From Roridomyces roridus (Eukaryota > Basidiomycota > Agaricomycetes > Agaricales > Mycenaceae), in NCBI GenBank assembly GCA_029378245.1, contig JARKIF010000266.1, positions 1 through 38,090 on the forward strand: a stretch of DNA of 38,090 bases, in the 5' to 3' direction. The position numbers and the translations under genes were made by a program. How positions within the stretch are numbered: the stretch's first letter is position 1; each line of letters opens with the position of its first letter. This document shows positions 1 to 10,492 of this stretch, piece after piece. A model generated the notes under the pieces. The model saw nothing but the letters and a program-made list of their open reading frames with translations. It was not told the DNA's origin and did not search any database.

Positions 1-622
<622 letters not shown>

Positions 623-732
623 AGGGAGGAGACGGATCCAATTTTCTTTATCGTTATGTACTTTGAGGGTTTAGGTAGATTTGTATTCAATGGAACTGTA
701 TTTCTGGAGACAAGTTTTTTGGAGTTCGGTAT

Positions 733-1384
733 TCAGGCGAAGTCCACCTTCGTGTTCTCTACCGATGCCGGATCGGAGTTAAAGGACCGCTCTGTTCGTC
801 CTCGTTTGTGCTCGATCGTCTCCACATCAGCATCCTCAAACCTCGCGACAAAATCGGCGTCATCCTGGAACTCCGACTTGTACTTGTCCAAATCTTTCCC
901 ATCGTTGTAGAAACAATACTTCCCGCCAGCAGTGAACATGAACCAATCGCCGACCTCATGTGGGAGGAACAGGACCGGTCTGACAGGCCCTTCGATAACC
1001 CCAAACTGCTCCGCCAGAGTGCCCTCAATGCGTGTATTCCATTGACGTTGGAATGGCTCCTTTCGGAGGTCTGGAGAGGCGAAGAGGAGGAGCCCGCCCC
1101 AGTTAGCCCAGTCTGTACTCCATATCCCGAGATCTTTCTTTGTCTTGAACCAGTCCTTGTAGAGATACGACCACTTGGCAAATGGCGGGCGCAACGGCGC
1201 AGAAGGCCAGCTGGTCTGTTCGAGACGCTGAGGAGGAGGGCGAATAGGACGCGTAATCCGCCGGATCGGTTTTGCCTTGATTCCACGTATCAGGGAAACC
1301 CTGCTGAAGATATAGGTCAATCTGAACTTGGAGAAACGGATCTGTTCTCACCACCGTTGTTCTAGTGGAACGCAGCAGAAACAT
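733..1384 (-). pseudogene. GIWSTDW-family paralogue, copy 1 (frame-broken 5' end)
   Basis: Homologous over its whole length to the copies at 1654-2285 and 4185-4771. Aligned with them, exon 1 would be 1352-1384 (ATG at 1384), the intron 1301-1351 and exon 2 733-1300. Exon 2 is open and keeps the shared blocks YKDWFKTKKDLGIWSTDW, QWNTRIEG, LPHEVGDWFMFT and GGKYCFYNDG. Exon 1 is 5 nt shorter between its shared CGTTCC and CAACGG than copy 3, so it joins exon 2 out of phase (33 + 568 nt, not a multiple of three). No in-frame ATG exists upstream of the conserved core. The C-terminal tail differs from both other copies. It may be a decayed copy or may use an unseen start; I favour decay. Function unknown. 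Confidence 0.6.
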
Positions 1385-1513
1385 CCAGGAGGCCTGTAAC
1401 AATCACCAATCAATTTCAATTTCTTGTAGTTGTCGACCGCTAAGAAGACGGAGTGCGTTGTGGCTGGATTTTGGTCGAAGGAAGAGTCATTGACATGCAG
1501 AGAAATGCTTCAT

Positions 1514-1605
1514 GTGCTTGGACTTGCTCAGGACCGAGTTCAGCGAGAGCCACCTGCTTGATGGTATGAGACAAGTAGGATGTGCCTGAGCTGTATCTGT
1601 CTCGA
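1514..1605 (-). pseudogene. Relic of PIN1/ESS1 exon 1 upstream of paralogue copy 1
   Basis: Read on the minus strand, this stretch aligns with the WW-domain part of the intact PIN1/ESS1 gene at 4917. The best 32-base run has four mismatches, covering the codons after the second WW tryptophan. The relic has deletions, carries no open frame and has lost the WW tryptophans. It lies about 130 nt upstream of the copy 1 ATG and in the same orientation as that gene. Confidence 0.75.
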
Positions 1606-1653
1606 GGCCGATAATAGTTTGAATGTGGATGAGGTTGGGATGAGGTTCAAAAG

Positions 1654-2285
1654 CTACAGAAACAACCGACGACCGTTCTCTTCCGTCATGATCAGTTCGT
1701 CCCTCGGCAGGATCTTCTCCAAATTAGCACCCATGCTCTTCACCTCCTCCTTATACCTCGCGACGAAATCGGCCTCGTCCTTGTACTCCCACCTATACCG
1801 CTTCAAATATTCCCCGTCATTATAGTAATAATACTTCCCTCCAACGGTGAACATGAACCAATCGCCGGCTCCATGTGGGAGGAAGAAGATGGGCCTGACA
1901 GGTCCTTCGATAATGTCATAATCCTCCGCCAGGATGCCCTCGAAGCGCGTATTCCACTGGTGTTGAAATTCCGGGTATCGTGCATCCGGGGAGGCAAAGA
2001 GGGAGATGCTGCGCCACTGAGCCCAGTCCGTACTCCATATCCCGAGATCTTTCTTTGTCGTGAACCAGTCCTTGTAGATGGACGACCGATCAAATGACGG
2101 ACGCAACAGCGCGGAAGGTCGTGCGGTCTGCTCGGCACGCAGAGCAGGACGACTCGGACGAGTAATCCGCCTCGGTTTTGTCTTGATTCTATGTGTTAAG
2201 GAAATCCTGTCGATGATATGGTTGATCTGGACTTGGGGAAAGGAATTGCTCCTCACCACCGTTGTGGGATGCGAAGCCGAAACAT
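1654..2285 (-). CDS. GIWSTDW-family protein of unknown function, copy 2
   Basis: Two exons, 2257-2285 and 1654-2206, separated by a 50-nt intron; predicted 193 residues. I chose the ATG at 2285 because it is conserved in copy 3 and because the GTGAG donor and CAG acceptor are conserved in place. The N-terminus is strongly basic with no acids (MFRLRIPQRWISLTHRIK), resembling a mitochondrial presequence. The core has blocks IYKDWFTTKKDLGIWSTDW, EFQHQWNTR, FFLPHGAGDWFMFTVGGKY and YYNDGEYLKRY, rich in Trp, Tyr and Phe. I recognise no named domain. A PIN1 exon 1 relic sits about 150 nt upstream. The tail is longer than in copy 3. Gene reality is supported by conservation among the copies; function is not known. 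Confidence 0.7.
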
Positions 2286-2434
2286 TTGAGCCACCAATCA
2301 GTTTCAATTTTTTGCCGAACCGTGCCGTGCAGAGAAGTGGAAACTCAAGGATCGACCCAGAGTGGATTTCGAAAGCCACAAGGAAAGAGCAGGAATGGAG
2401 GAAATGGGTTATATGATTATGACTCGGAGGGCTT

Positions 2435-2509
2435 GGAGCCTCCAGCTTGATGGTATGATTGAAGAACGGAGTTTGAAATGCGGACTCGCCAATCGGATGG
2501 CGATTGGGT
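2435..2509 (-). pseudogene. Relic of PIN1/ESS1 exon 1 upstream of paralogue copy 2
   Basis: On the minus strand a 29-base run matches the start of the PIN1 WW domain (codons [10 protein letters not shown]) with four mismatches, followed by a gapped match to the [13 protein letters not shown] region. Frames shift between the blocks, so it cannot encode a WW domain. It shares with the copy 1 relic a deletion that turns the CATACAAC...CAATCAAG spacing into CATACCATCAAG, so copies 1 and 2 share ancestry after the capture. Confidence 0.75.
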
Positions 2510-2659
2510 TGAAGCGAAAAAATTCAGGGGCTGACGGTTGAAGAGTGAAAAGCAAGCCGACGCAGCTTGGGCAACGGCAGATCCAGGCCATCAGGCCGAC
2601 ACGCCGAGTGGCAGTGTCGCCATAACATTCACTGAATTACACGGGCAAATGTGGCGAAA

Positions 2660-3847
2660 CTACAGCTTTGTGAATGCAAGATGATCTTGAAACACCTTCT
2701 CGACCATGTCAAAGTCGGGTTCGCCACCCCGGCCATGGTTCCGGAGCAACTCCTGCAACCACGCATCCCCATCTTCGTACGTTTGGTGGTCCTGAAACAG
2801 CTCGTGCAGATGGTCGACGACGGGCTTAAGCGACATGAAGTTCTGCGTCGGATTTGCAAGCCTCCGAGTGAAGAAGGTTCTCTTCGCATCCCAGAGTTGC
2901 AGGGCGTCGCACTGTTCCCAGTACTTGTATGGAGGATCTGGAATCTCCTGACTCTCGTGGTAATGGTAAATGGTGAATGTCATGGCGTAGAGAAGCGATT
3001 CAAGGTCGAAACGATAAACATGGGGTGGTGGGCGAGCGGCGGCGAGAAGTTCGCGTGCCATGAAGACCGGTGTTCCTATGCGATGCGCGGAGGCGGATGT
3101 CGCAAGGGCAAGGTCGAAATCGTTGAGCACTCCGTTAACTTTACCGTCTATTACGCGGAACATGAGGTTACTGAGGCTGATATCACGGTGCAGGATGCCA
3201 GCAATCTCATATAGCCAGCGATAGCCTGTCCACGAATAAGATATGGCGAGGAGGAATGACAACAACGCACAGCGGAAGATATCATGGAACGCCTTTCCCA
3301 GGTCTTCCGCATTCGTCAAGTCGGTGATGGGGAAAAGCTCTTCGAAAACTGCGACGGAAACCCGGTGTTCCTCTTCCTCGCCACATAGATCGGAAATCCC
3401 AAGCTGATGAGGGGCTGCATCGAATTGACACAGGAGATGCGGCAGATGGTCGCGGACCCAAAATGAATTCCCCGTGGCCTTTTCAGTGGCCTCTTTGATA
3501 AGTTCCACCTCCGATGTCCTCGTCTCAGAGGGACAGATGCATTTGAGAATTACATTCTTCCCGCCTGAATCTGAGTTCGCGTGCATGGTCGCACGGCACA
3601 CCCAGGTGCCCCATCCCTTGGGCCCATGTGAGCGAGAGACGATGGTGTCGCGGAGAACGAGATGGCAGTCGCGCAGATAGATATGCATGACTTGAGGGGT
3701 GTCTGTAGTCAAGCTAATGGCATTTCCAGCGAAGCTCGGTGTATGTTCCAAACTTGTCTCGGTAGTAGGGCAGCGCACCAAGTCGACGCTAGGAGGGGTT
3801 GAAACGGAGGGAAAGGAGAGTTGGTCGTGGTTGCCAGAAAGGGGCAT
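2660..3847 (-). CDS. FunK1-type fungal protein kinase
   Basis: Serine/threonine kinase-like protein of the fungal FunK1 family, which is expanded in Agaricomycetes. Exons 3271-3847 and 2660-3225; the 45-nt intron is a multiple of three, so the whole span is also open unspliced, but GTGCGT...ACAG and the restored CYRWLYE argue for splicing. Start is the ATG at 3847; the open frame continues upstream only through GTG. Visible motifs: ATP-lobe Lys in VILKCI, catalytic loop LHRDISLSNLM, NDFDLALA in the DFG position, GTPVFMARELL in the activation/APE position and the family-typical RFDLESLLYAM. About 380 residues after splicing, usual for a single-domain FunK1 gene. Substrates are unknown. It sits between paralogue copies 2 and 3. 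Confidence 0.88.
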   Translation of the reverse strand: MPLSGNHDQLSFPSVSTPPSVDLVRCPTTETSLEHTPSFAGNAISLTTDTPQVMHIYLRDCHLVLRDTIVSRSHGPKGWGTWVCRATMHANSDSGGKNVILKCICPSETRTSEVELIKEATEKATGNSFWVRDHLPHLLCQFDAAPHQLGISDLCGEEEEHRVSVAVFEELFPITDLTNAEDLGKAFHDIFRCALLSFLLAISYSWTGYRWLYEIAGILHRDISLSNLMFRVIDGKVNGVLNDFDLALATSASAHRIGTPVFMARELLAAARPPPHVYRFDLESLLYAMTFTIYHYHESQEIPDPPYKYWEQCDALQLWDAKRTFFTRRLANPTQNFMSLKPVVDHLHELFQDHQTYEDGDAWLQELLRNHGRGGEPDFDMVEKVFQDHLAFTKL

Positions 3848-3903
3848 CTTTGATCCGCGCACCTCTTGACTTGATCCGTCACCGCTGCTCTTTCAACTTG
3901 CTT

Positions 3904-4075
3904 TCCACCCTTCAAGCAATCTGGGCCTCGAGACCCTCGATGCACTCTGAGGCACTCTGACACTGTCTCACCAGTTATCCGAAAGTCCGATTCCGTATCT
4001 CAAATTCCCGGGGACACCCTGCTGGAATACCAAGCTGGAAGCTCCGAAGTCAGTCCCGAGCAAGTTCAAAGCACT
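3904..4075 (+). pseudogene. Relic of PIN1/ESS1 5' end upstream of paralogue copy 3
   Basis: Longest of the three relics. It aligns from just before the PIN1 start codon (the ATGG of PIN1 corresponds to CTGG here) through the WW domain to the SPEQVQ codons. A 25-base run at 3958-3982 differs from PIN1 4951-4975 at three places, all C-to-T. Indels and stops break the frame, and both WW tryptophans are gone. It has the same orientation as the true gene about 1 kb downstream and ends about 110 nt before the copy 3 ATG. Confidence 0.82.
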
Positions 4076-4184
4076 TCTCTTCGTTCGGCCAATCCTCCAA
4101 TCCCCAGCCACAACGCACTCCCCTCTTAACGGCACGGTCGGCAAGAAATTGAAATTGATTGGTGATCGTAAGTTACAGGCCTCA

Positions 4185-4771
4185 ATGTTTCCGCTTCGTT
4201 CCGCCAGTATCCCACAACGGTGATGAGACTGCCGTTTCCCCCTGTCCAGCATGACTATATCGTCGGCAGGGTTTCCCTGATACGTGGAATCAAGACAAAA
4301 CCGACTCGACGGATTCTTCGCCCGAGTTGTCCTGCTCAGCGGACTACACGGCCTTCTGCGCTGCCGCCGCCATTTGTTTGGGCGTCCATCTACAAAGACT
4401 GGTTCAAGACAAAGAAGCCTCTCGGGATATGGAGCACGAACTGGGCTAAATGGGGTGGAATCCTCCTCTTTGCCTCTCCGGACCACTGGGACGAGGAATT
4501 CCAACACGAGTGGAATACACGCATTGAGGGCATTCTGGGGGAGGAGTATGGCATTATCGACGGGCCTGCCAGGCCCATCTTCTTCCTCCCACATGACGCT
4601 GGCCACTGGTTCATGTTCACCGTTGGGGGCAAGTATTATTTTTACAATGATGGGGAATATTTGGAGAGGTATAGGTGGGAGTATCGCGGCGACGCCGATT
4701 TTGTCGCGAGGTTCAAGGAGGAGGAGGATATGAGTGATGATTTGGGGAAGATCAAGCCTCGTTGGAAATGA
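4185..4771 (+). CDS. GIWSTDW-family protein of unknown function, copy 3
   Basis: Exons 4185-4219 and 4270-4771 with a 50-nt GTGATG...GGCAG intron; 178 residues predicted. The start matches copy 2 (MFPLRSASIPQR) and gives a basic N-terminus that could be a mitochondrial presequence (inference). Core: IYKDWFKTKKPLGIWSTNW, FASPDHWDEEFQHEWNTR, GPARPIFFLPHDAGHWFMFT, GGKYYFYNDGEYLERY and DADFVARFKEE. It ends shortly after, 145 bp before the PIN1 ATG. It is inverted relative to copies 1 and 2. Its 5' leader still shares a 17-base identical block with copy 1 (4105-4121 versus 1450-1466). This is the cleanest member of the set. Confidence 0.75.
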
Positions 4772-4916
4772 AGGACGAACTGAGGTTGACGATTGTTCTC
4801 GTATCTTGAAAAAATTCCAATGAATCTATCTGAGCTTGCCGACACTGTGCCGCCATCAAAGTCCTGCATCACTGATTTGTAGTCGCCGATCTCTGCGTCA
4901 TCCACCTCCAAGCAAG

Positions 4917-5560
4917 ATGGTCAGTTCTCTCGATACAGCTGCACGGACTCTGACACCGTCCCACCAGTCATCCGATTGGGAAGTCCGTATCTCAAACTCC
5001 CGCGGGACACCCTACTTTTTCAATCATACAACAAAACAATCAAGCTGGGAGGCTCCCGCTGAACTCAGCCCCGAGCAAGTCCAAGCCCTCCTCAGCGCCA
5101 GCGGCGCCCCCAAGAAAGCCAGCCAAGTTCGCGCAAGTCATCTTCTCGTCAAGCACAATGGAAGCAGACGCCCTTCGAGCTGGAAGGAGGTTGGTGTGCT
5201 TTGTGGTACTGTCGTGTCCGCTTTTCCTTACGTGGAGACCAAAAGTCCAAGATTACGCGCTCCAAGGAGGAAGCCATTGAGATCCTTCGTGGGTATCAAG
5301 CTCAGATTGGCACCGATGCGCACAAGTTCAGTGAACTCGCGTCGGTGCACTCGGACTGTTCTTCCCATGTAAGTGATCACTCTAGCGATCTCGCACGATA
5401 ATTTAAAGCAATACAGGACCAAGGCGGAGACCTGGGCCTCTTTGGTCCTGGACAGATGCAGAAACCATTCGAGGAGGCTGCATACGGCCTCAAGGTAGGC
5501 GAGATTAGCGACGTGATCAGCACGGACAGCGGGGTCCACTTGGTTATGAGGACTGCGTGA
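4917..5560 (+). CDS. ess1: Peptidyl-prolyl cis-trans isomerase, PIN1/ESS1 (WW + parvulin)
   Basis: Isomerises phospho-Ser/Thr-Pro bonds; the yeast orthologue acts on the RNA polymerase II tail. Exons 4917-5189, 5246-5368 and 5417-5560 give 179 residues, normal for the family. WW domain about residues 20-47 with Trp21 and Trp44 and the YFFN core. Parvulin domain from about residue 68: His75 in ASHLLVKH, phosphate-binding Arg84/Arg85 in GSRRPSSW, the catalytic-region Cys129 in SDCSS, then [19 protein letters not shown] and the terminal SGVHLVMRT. The human S-R-G-Q-M loop has Pro in place of Arg here. The acceptor of intron 1 is placed at AAAAG (5245) because this gives [13 protein letters not shown]. 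It is the parent of three relics found upstream. Confidence 0.96.
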
Positions 5561-5733
5561 AGATAGACGAAGAAATACCACAAAGTGTACAATTAATACG
5601 TTCCTGAATCGCGATACTTGGATTACGATAAGATTGACTGCGGTGCCCCGGTTCCGGGTTTGCCGTTAACGTTCCCACCGCCACATCCGTCCCGAGCGGT
5701 CTCAATAATAGTGTCCGTTAAGCTCCTACCTCG

Positions 5734-7038
5734 ATGCCGGACACGCTTTCCTCTGGGCTTCTCTGTCTTTTACTGGTCATCTGTTCTGCTGTGCTTCTCC
5801 TCCGTCCCAAACAAGCTACGCATTCTCGACGCTCCTCCACGATGTCCAACGTTTTTGTCTCGAAAATTCTCGTGCATCCGCTCAAGGCAATCGCCTCCAA
5901 TCTGGCCAGGATCCTCTGCTGAAGATACTCTAGAGCTGCCGCGGAATTTCTGTCAACAAGGCGCGTTACACGCCTGAAGGACTCGAAGTATGTTCTCCTC
6001 AGGCTTTCGCGCCGTTGCAAACCTGTTGCCAGTACGATCGACAATGGTGCATCATCGAAGCCAAGGACCATACTGTCATTACTGCGCGCGAATTTCCCAA
6101 GGCAAGATGACTGTCCTGTGCCAGCATTCAAACCCTCCAACACGTATCTGTAGATGGTTTTAATAACGCCCAGCATCGTGGAGGATTCTGGGGCTCTGCT
6201 TATATCGTTTCCAGAAGATTCCGGTTGCGAGCCGTTCTCAGTACCCCTGCGACCCGATCTAACTACTTTAAGCGGCTGGAAAAGGTAGGCGTTTTTCTTT
6301 GCCTGGGACCCGTTTGAATTAATTTACCCAGGCTCGATCAAGTCAAGTTCTATACGGTCTCACCATGGGAGGCGTACATTTGCGAAGCACTTGGACCCTC
6401 ACGGAGCCCGTCCGAAATCCTGTCGTCCTACTTTGGTCGCCCCGTCCATTTGGTGTTCAAGGGAGAAAGAGAACGTTTATGCGAGCCGACCCCAACCTAC
6501 AACAAGAAAGCACCCGCAGTTTTTCAGGATTGCTATCCTCTAATGGTGCTTTCCGAAGAGTCGGTCACGAGGATTGAAGAGGAGCTCCGGAATCATGTGG
6601 GCAAACAGGGCGTGGATGAACATTGGAGGACCGACAGAGTGGTGATTGAACGGTGGGTGCCGCACGCGTTCTCATATAATTCATTAACCATCTGTCGATA
6701 GATTCCGACCGAATATTGTGTTCCGTGGCGCGGGGCCGTTTGCAGAGGACAAGTGGAGGCAGATTACGATCGGCAATTCTCCGACGATCAACCTCGTTTC
6801 TCACTGCACTCGATGTTTATTGCCGAACGTGTGCACAGGTGAGTAGTAATATTACACGGCACGGTCTGACCATCGAACAGAATCGGGGGAACGCGACAAG
6901 GCGGTCCCATACAAAATAATAATGAAATTCCGCACAGGTTTGGATGTGAACAAGATGAAAGCTTGCGTGGGGAGAAATGGGGTCCCGACCGACATTGGGG
7001 AGATAAGTGTGGGAGATGATGTAGCGGCAGAGTTGTAA
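5734..7038 (+). CDS. mARC-like MOSC-domain molybdenum enzyme, membrane-anchored
   Basis: Family of mitochondrial amidoxime-reducing components, molybdenum-cofactor enzymes that reduce N-hydroxylated compounds. Seven exons: 5734-5886, 5934-5987, 6033-6101, 6154-6284, 6332-6652, 6702-6838 and 6881-7038, giving 340 residues, close to mammalian mARC. Residues about 8-24 are a hydrophobic N-terminal anchor. MOSC N-terminal part: SKILVHPLK, SCRGISVNKARYTPEGLEYDRQWCI, ITAREFPKMVLI, FYTVSPWEAYICEAL. MOSC core: ERFRPNIVFRG, PFAEDKWRQITIG, HCTRCLLPNV (the Cys in TRC is the expected Mo ligand), MKACVGRNGVP and VGDDV. Introns 1 and 3 use GC donors (GCAATC and GCAAGA); no other splice keeps the family alignment. 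Head-to-tail with the deubiquitinase, 135 bp gap. Confidence 0.92.
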
Positions 7039-7173
7039 ACGGCCGCGCAGCCGCCAGTAGACCAGGCACAAGATCATGTCATCATGTGGATTTCCTTTTT
7101 TGTCGTCGGTACCTACTTCAAGCATCAATCCCGGACACGAGAGCTGGCCCAACGTATCCTGTAGCGTCCGCAG

Positions 7174-10100
7174 ATGTTGGCCAGAACCAAATGGTTCGGT
7201 CAGGGACAACAGTCTGCCACCGCCGAGGCCGCCCAACCGAACCCCGTTACCATCCTGTCCGCCGATGCGAAGAAGTTTGGCCTTGAGAATGTCCGTTCCT
7301 CTGTCCACCCATCCTCCACCAGCTACTGATTCATTATTCGTAGTTTGGTAACACCTGGTACGAGCCATTTTGCCCTTCATTCGATGCTGCAGTCACCGAT
7401 CCCAGTTCCGTAGTTATGCAAACTCGGTCATCCAGGCTCTCTATTTCTGCGCGCCCTTTAGGGATCTCTTAATACAAGAGACAGACCCGTCCTTGGCTGA
7501 AGAGCCCGTCGGGCCACCACCACCTCCTGCGCCTGTTCCGACGACGCCCATAGCCCCCGTTCGGCGCAAGCCAGAACGGACCCCTTCCACATACGGGGAG
7601 CCCAATGGCAACGTCGTACTCCACCCGCCAATACCGGGCATTCCTTTAAACCCCCCGACGCTCTTCTCTGCCCTCCGCTCGTTATTCGTCCATATTGCCT
7701 CCAATCCCGCGGAGAAGGGCACCGTCGCTCCGCGCGCCTTTATCGACAAGCTCAAGGAGTTCAACGAACTCTTTCGCTCCACCATGCACCAGGACGCACA
7801 CGAATTTCTTAATTATCTCCTTAATAAGATCGTAGAAGAAATAGAAGAGGACAGAAGGGCAGGCGATAGTGGGAGGGCTACCCCCCAGCAAGAAGGTGCG
7901 TCCGCTTACCCGCATTGTGTCCGCGATCTCATAGTCTTTCAGCTTCGCGCTCCACCGCAACGCTGGCATCAAGCCAAGGAAAACCTCCCCCGATTGCCAC
8001 CCTCGTCCACAAGTTGTTCGAGGGTACCCTCACGAGCGAGACGCGGTGTTTAACGTGCGAGAATGTGAGTCGTATTCTTTGCCTACGTGACTTGTGCTAC
8101 ATTGTTTCTAGGTCTCGTCGCGAGACGAGTCGTTTTTGGATCTCTCGATAGACATTGAGCAGAATGCCAGTGTGACAGCGTGCCTGCGTCAGTTCAGCGC
8201 TAGCGAGATGCTCTGCCAGAAGAACAAGTTTTTCTGTGATGTCTGTTGCGATCTGCAAGAGGCAGAGAAACGGCAAGCAACGTCTATCAGCTGTGTCAAC
8301 GATATTGACGGTCCTCCAGCATGAAGATCAAGAAACTCCCTAATGTTCTTGCCCTTCATTTGAAGCGGTTTAAATACCAGGAGGACGTTCAAAAGTACAT
8401 CAAGCTGGCGTATCGTGTCGCTTTTCCATTTGAACTGCGGCTATTCAATACGGTCGACGACATTGACGACGCGGACCGTCTATTCAACCTTTTCGGTATC
8501 GTCATTCATATCGGAAAGTGAGTCCCGCTCCGCCTTCTCTACCTGCCGCATATCTAACCCGCTCGATAGTGGACCCCATCACGGCCATTACATATCCATT
8601 ATCAAAACGATGGGATCTTGGCTCGTTTTCGACGACGAGAATGTCTATCCAATCACGGAGGCCGACATTCCGAAATATTTTGGAGAATCCAATTCGGGTT
8701 CTGCGTACGTCCTGTACTACCAGGCTGCTGACATTGATCTTCCCGCTCTCGGTTTGCGACCCCCGCCGGTCACAATTCCCCCACCGGTGCCAGTCGAGGT
8801 GTCTTCGCATCTGGAGCCGTCCCCATTACTCTCACCCATCATGAATCCGCCGCTCCCACCCGGACTGGTCGAAGACCCCGATCTTTCAGACACCAGCGAT
8901 CCACCCGTTCCTGTAACTCCCCCTTCCCCGCCAGATTCTCGGCCCGCCATAGACATATCTATCCCAGCCCACGTGGAGGACGTGGCGCCCGTGTCTTCGC
9001 CTTCCAAGCCGAAAAACCTTTTTCATATCAGGCGGACACCTTCGACCTCTGCACGGCCTCCTTCCAGCTCAACGCGGCCTAGTACCAGTAGCGCTGCCGA
9101 GGGTCGGCGATCCGCTCCGGACCGATCTCTACAATCGAATGGCGCTTCCCATACGTCGCCCTCCGATGATGATGCGAAGCCGCTGATACCGCCCGCTGTA
9201 CCGCCGCTTCCCGTCTCAGATAAAGACAAGCGCCATGAGCCAGGGCGCAAGTCGAGCAAATGGTTTAGGAAGCGGAAGAGTTTCAGATCGGACAAGGAGT
9301 CTTTGGTGGATGAGATTCCACCTTCGCCTGTCCTTTCATCGCGAGCAGCGGAAACAGTGTCACAAGCGTCGTCTTCGACTTGGCTGTTGACGTCTAAACA
9401 CGCATCGGACAAGAAGAGTCGACGACCGTCTGAACCTGGCCTAGCGAATGGTTCCAAGACGATTTCGGCTGCTGCTACGCGACCGAAATCGACTGGCGGT
9501 GCGCTCAACACCAAGGGTGACTATGAAAATGGTATGAACGGCTATGATAGCCCTTCGCCCGGTTCTGCCTCTTCGTCGTTCGTGTCCGTGGGCGGATCTA
9601 CCTCGGTGTCTCACGCCGCCCATTCTGTTGTGGAGTTTCCGCCACCACGGACCAGCTCCCTCGCCCCGCCGCCCCTACCTCCGCCACCACTGCCTGGACC
9701 ACCTTCGCCACTGTTGACGAAAATTCCATTCCACAAAAAATCCTTGTCTAGTTTGCCGAGTCCCAAGGACAAGACAAAGTCGAGGGCTCTTCCCGTTGTT
9801 GATCCTGGACCGCGGCCAGCGACCGCTGGCGCGTCGTCTGGCGGTGCCCCGGATGCATCTCCTCCCCGACCATTACCTCCTCTCCCACCACTACTGAAAG
9901 AACTCGCAGGCCAACCACCGCCTGTGCCTTTCATTCACGTTCCGAATGGCGAGGTTCCACATACGCCCGTGGATACTGTTGCCAGCGAGACCTTGACGAT
10001 GACGGATGAACCGGATCCCATACCGCCGCCGCCTGCGAGCCCCGTCGCCCTCTCATCACTCGCAGGCACTAACCACAGCGGGACGAGCACGACGAGTAGT

Positions 10101-10244
10101 AGCGGGAGCGGCGGTATCCTAAACCACAAACGGGCTTCGCGCAAGATGAGTCTGACGTCACCGCTGGCGGGGCTTGGGTTTGGGAAGAAGGACAAGCAGC
10201 ACAAGGAAAAGTCGCCTAGTTCATTCAACTTTGGCAAGGCTTGA
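7174..10244 (+). CDS. creB: USP12/46-family deubiquitinase (CreB/Ubp9 type)
   Basis: Cysteine protease removing ubiquitin. In Aspergillus, CreB works with the WD40 protein CreC in carbon catabolite repression. Seven exons: 7174-7290, 7344-7357, 7414-7895, 7943-8064, 8112-8272, 8320-8517 and 8570-10244; 922 residues. Catalytic Cys44 in ENFGNTCYANS, His371 in HHGHY and acidic WLVFDDENV close the USP fold; CLTC (240-243) and CDVC (287-290) are the zinc pairs. After about residue 400 comes a long low-complexity tail rich in Pro and Ser, with poly-Pro runs. Exon 2 is only 14 nt, and the Cys44 codon is split TG|T by the following intron. Intron 5 has a GC donor (GCAAGC). The symbol is by family; one-to-one orthology was not tested. 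Confidence 0.94.
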
Positions 10245-10492
10245 ATGGATGGATGCAAGTGTGTATTATTTTTATTTTTGCGCATACCATAACGCGGACG
10301 GTGGGCTCCCATTACTACCCTCTTTTTTTTCACGATTTTTATTGCATTTTGCTTCTGTATTCTACTCTTATACGCGACTACGGTGGAGCTTACAACTAAT
10401 CCAGTCATCGTATCATTGTATAATATAACAGCCATTGGAACAGAGAAGAGGAGCTATCGATACAGAGTGTACAAGGAGTGTGTGCGTGCGTG

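Noticed and set aside
1103..1402. Second frame of GIWSTDW copy 1 (GFPDTWNQGKTDPAD...)
   Set aside because: It is not conserved in the other two copies; it is the shadow frame after the 5-nt disruption.
2651..3214. Long plus-strand open frame antisense to the FunK1 kinase
   Set aside because: It shows no motif and lies entirely within the kinase coding sequence; its length follows from the kinase codon bias.
3904..4219. A chimeric gene in which the PIN1-like WW segment is an exon of the GIWSTDW gene
   Set aside because: The WW segments carry stops and shifts, both tryptophans are lost, and copies 2 and 3 have a conserved ATG exon downstream of the relic. A relic or leader role fits better.
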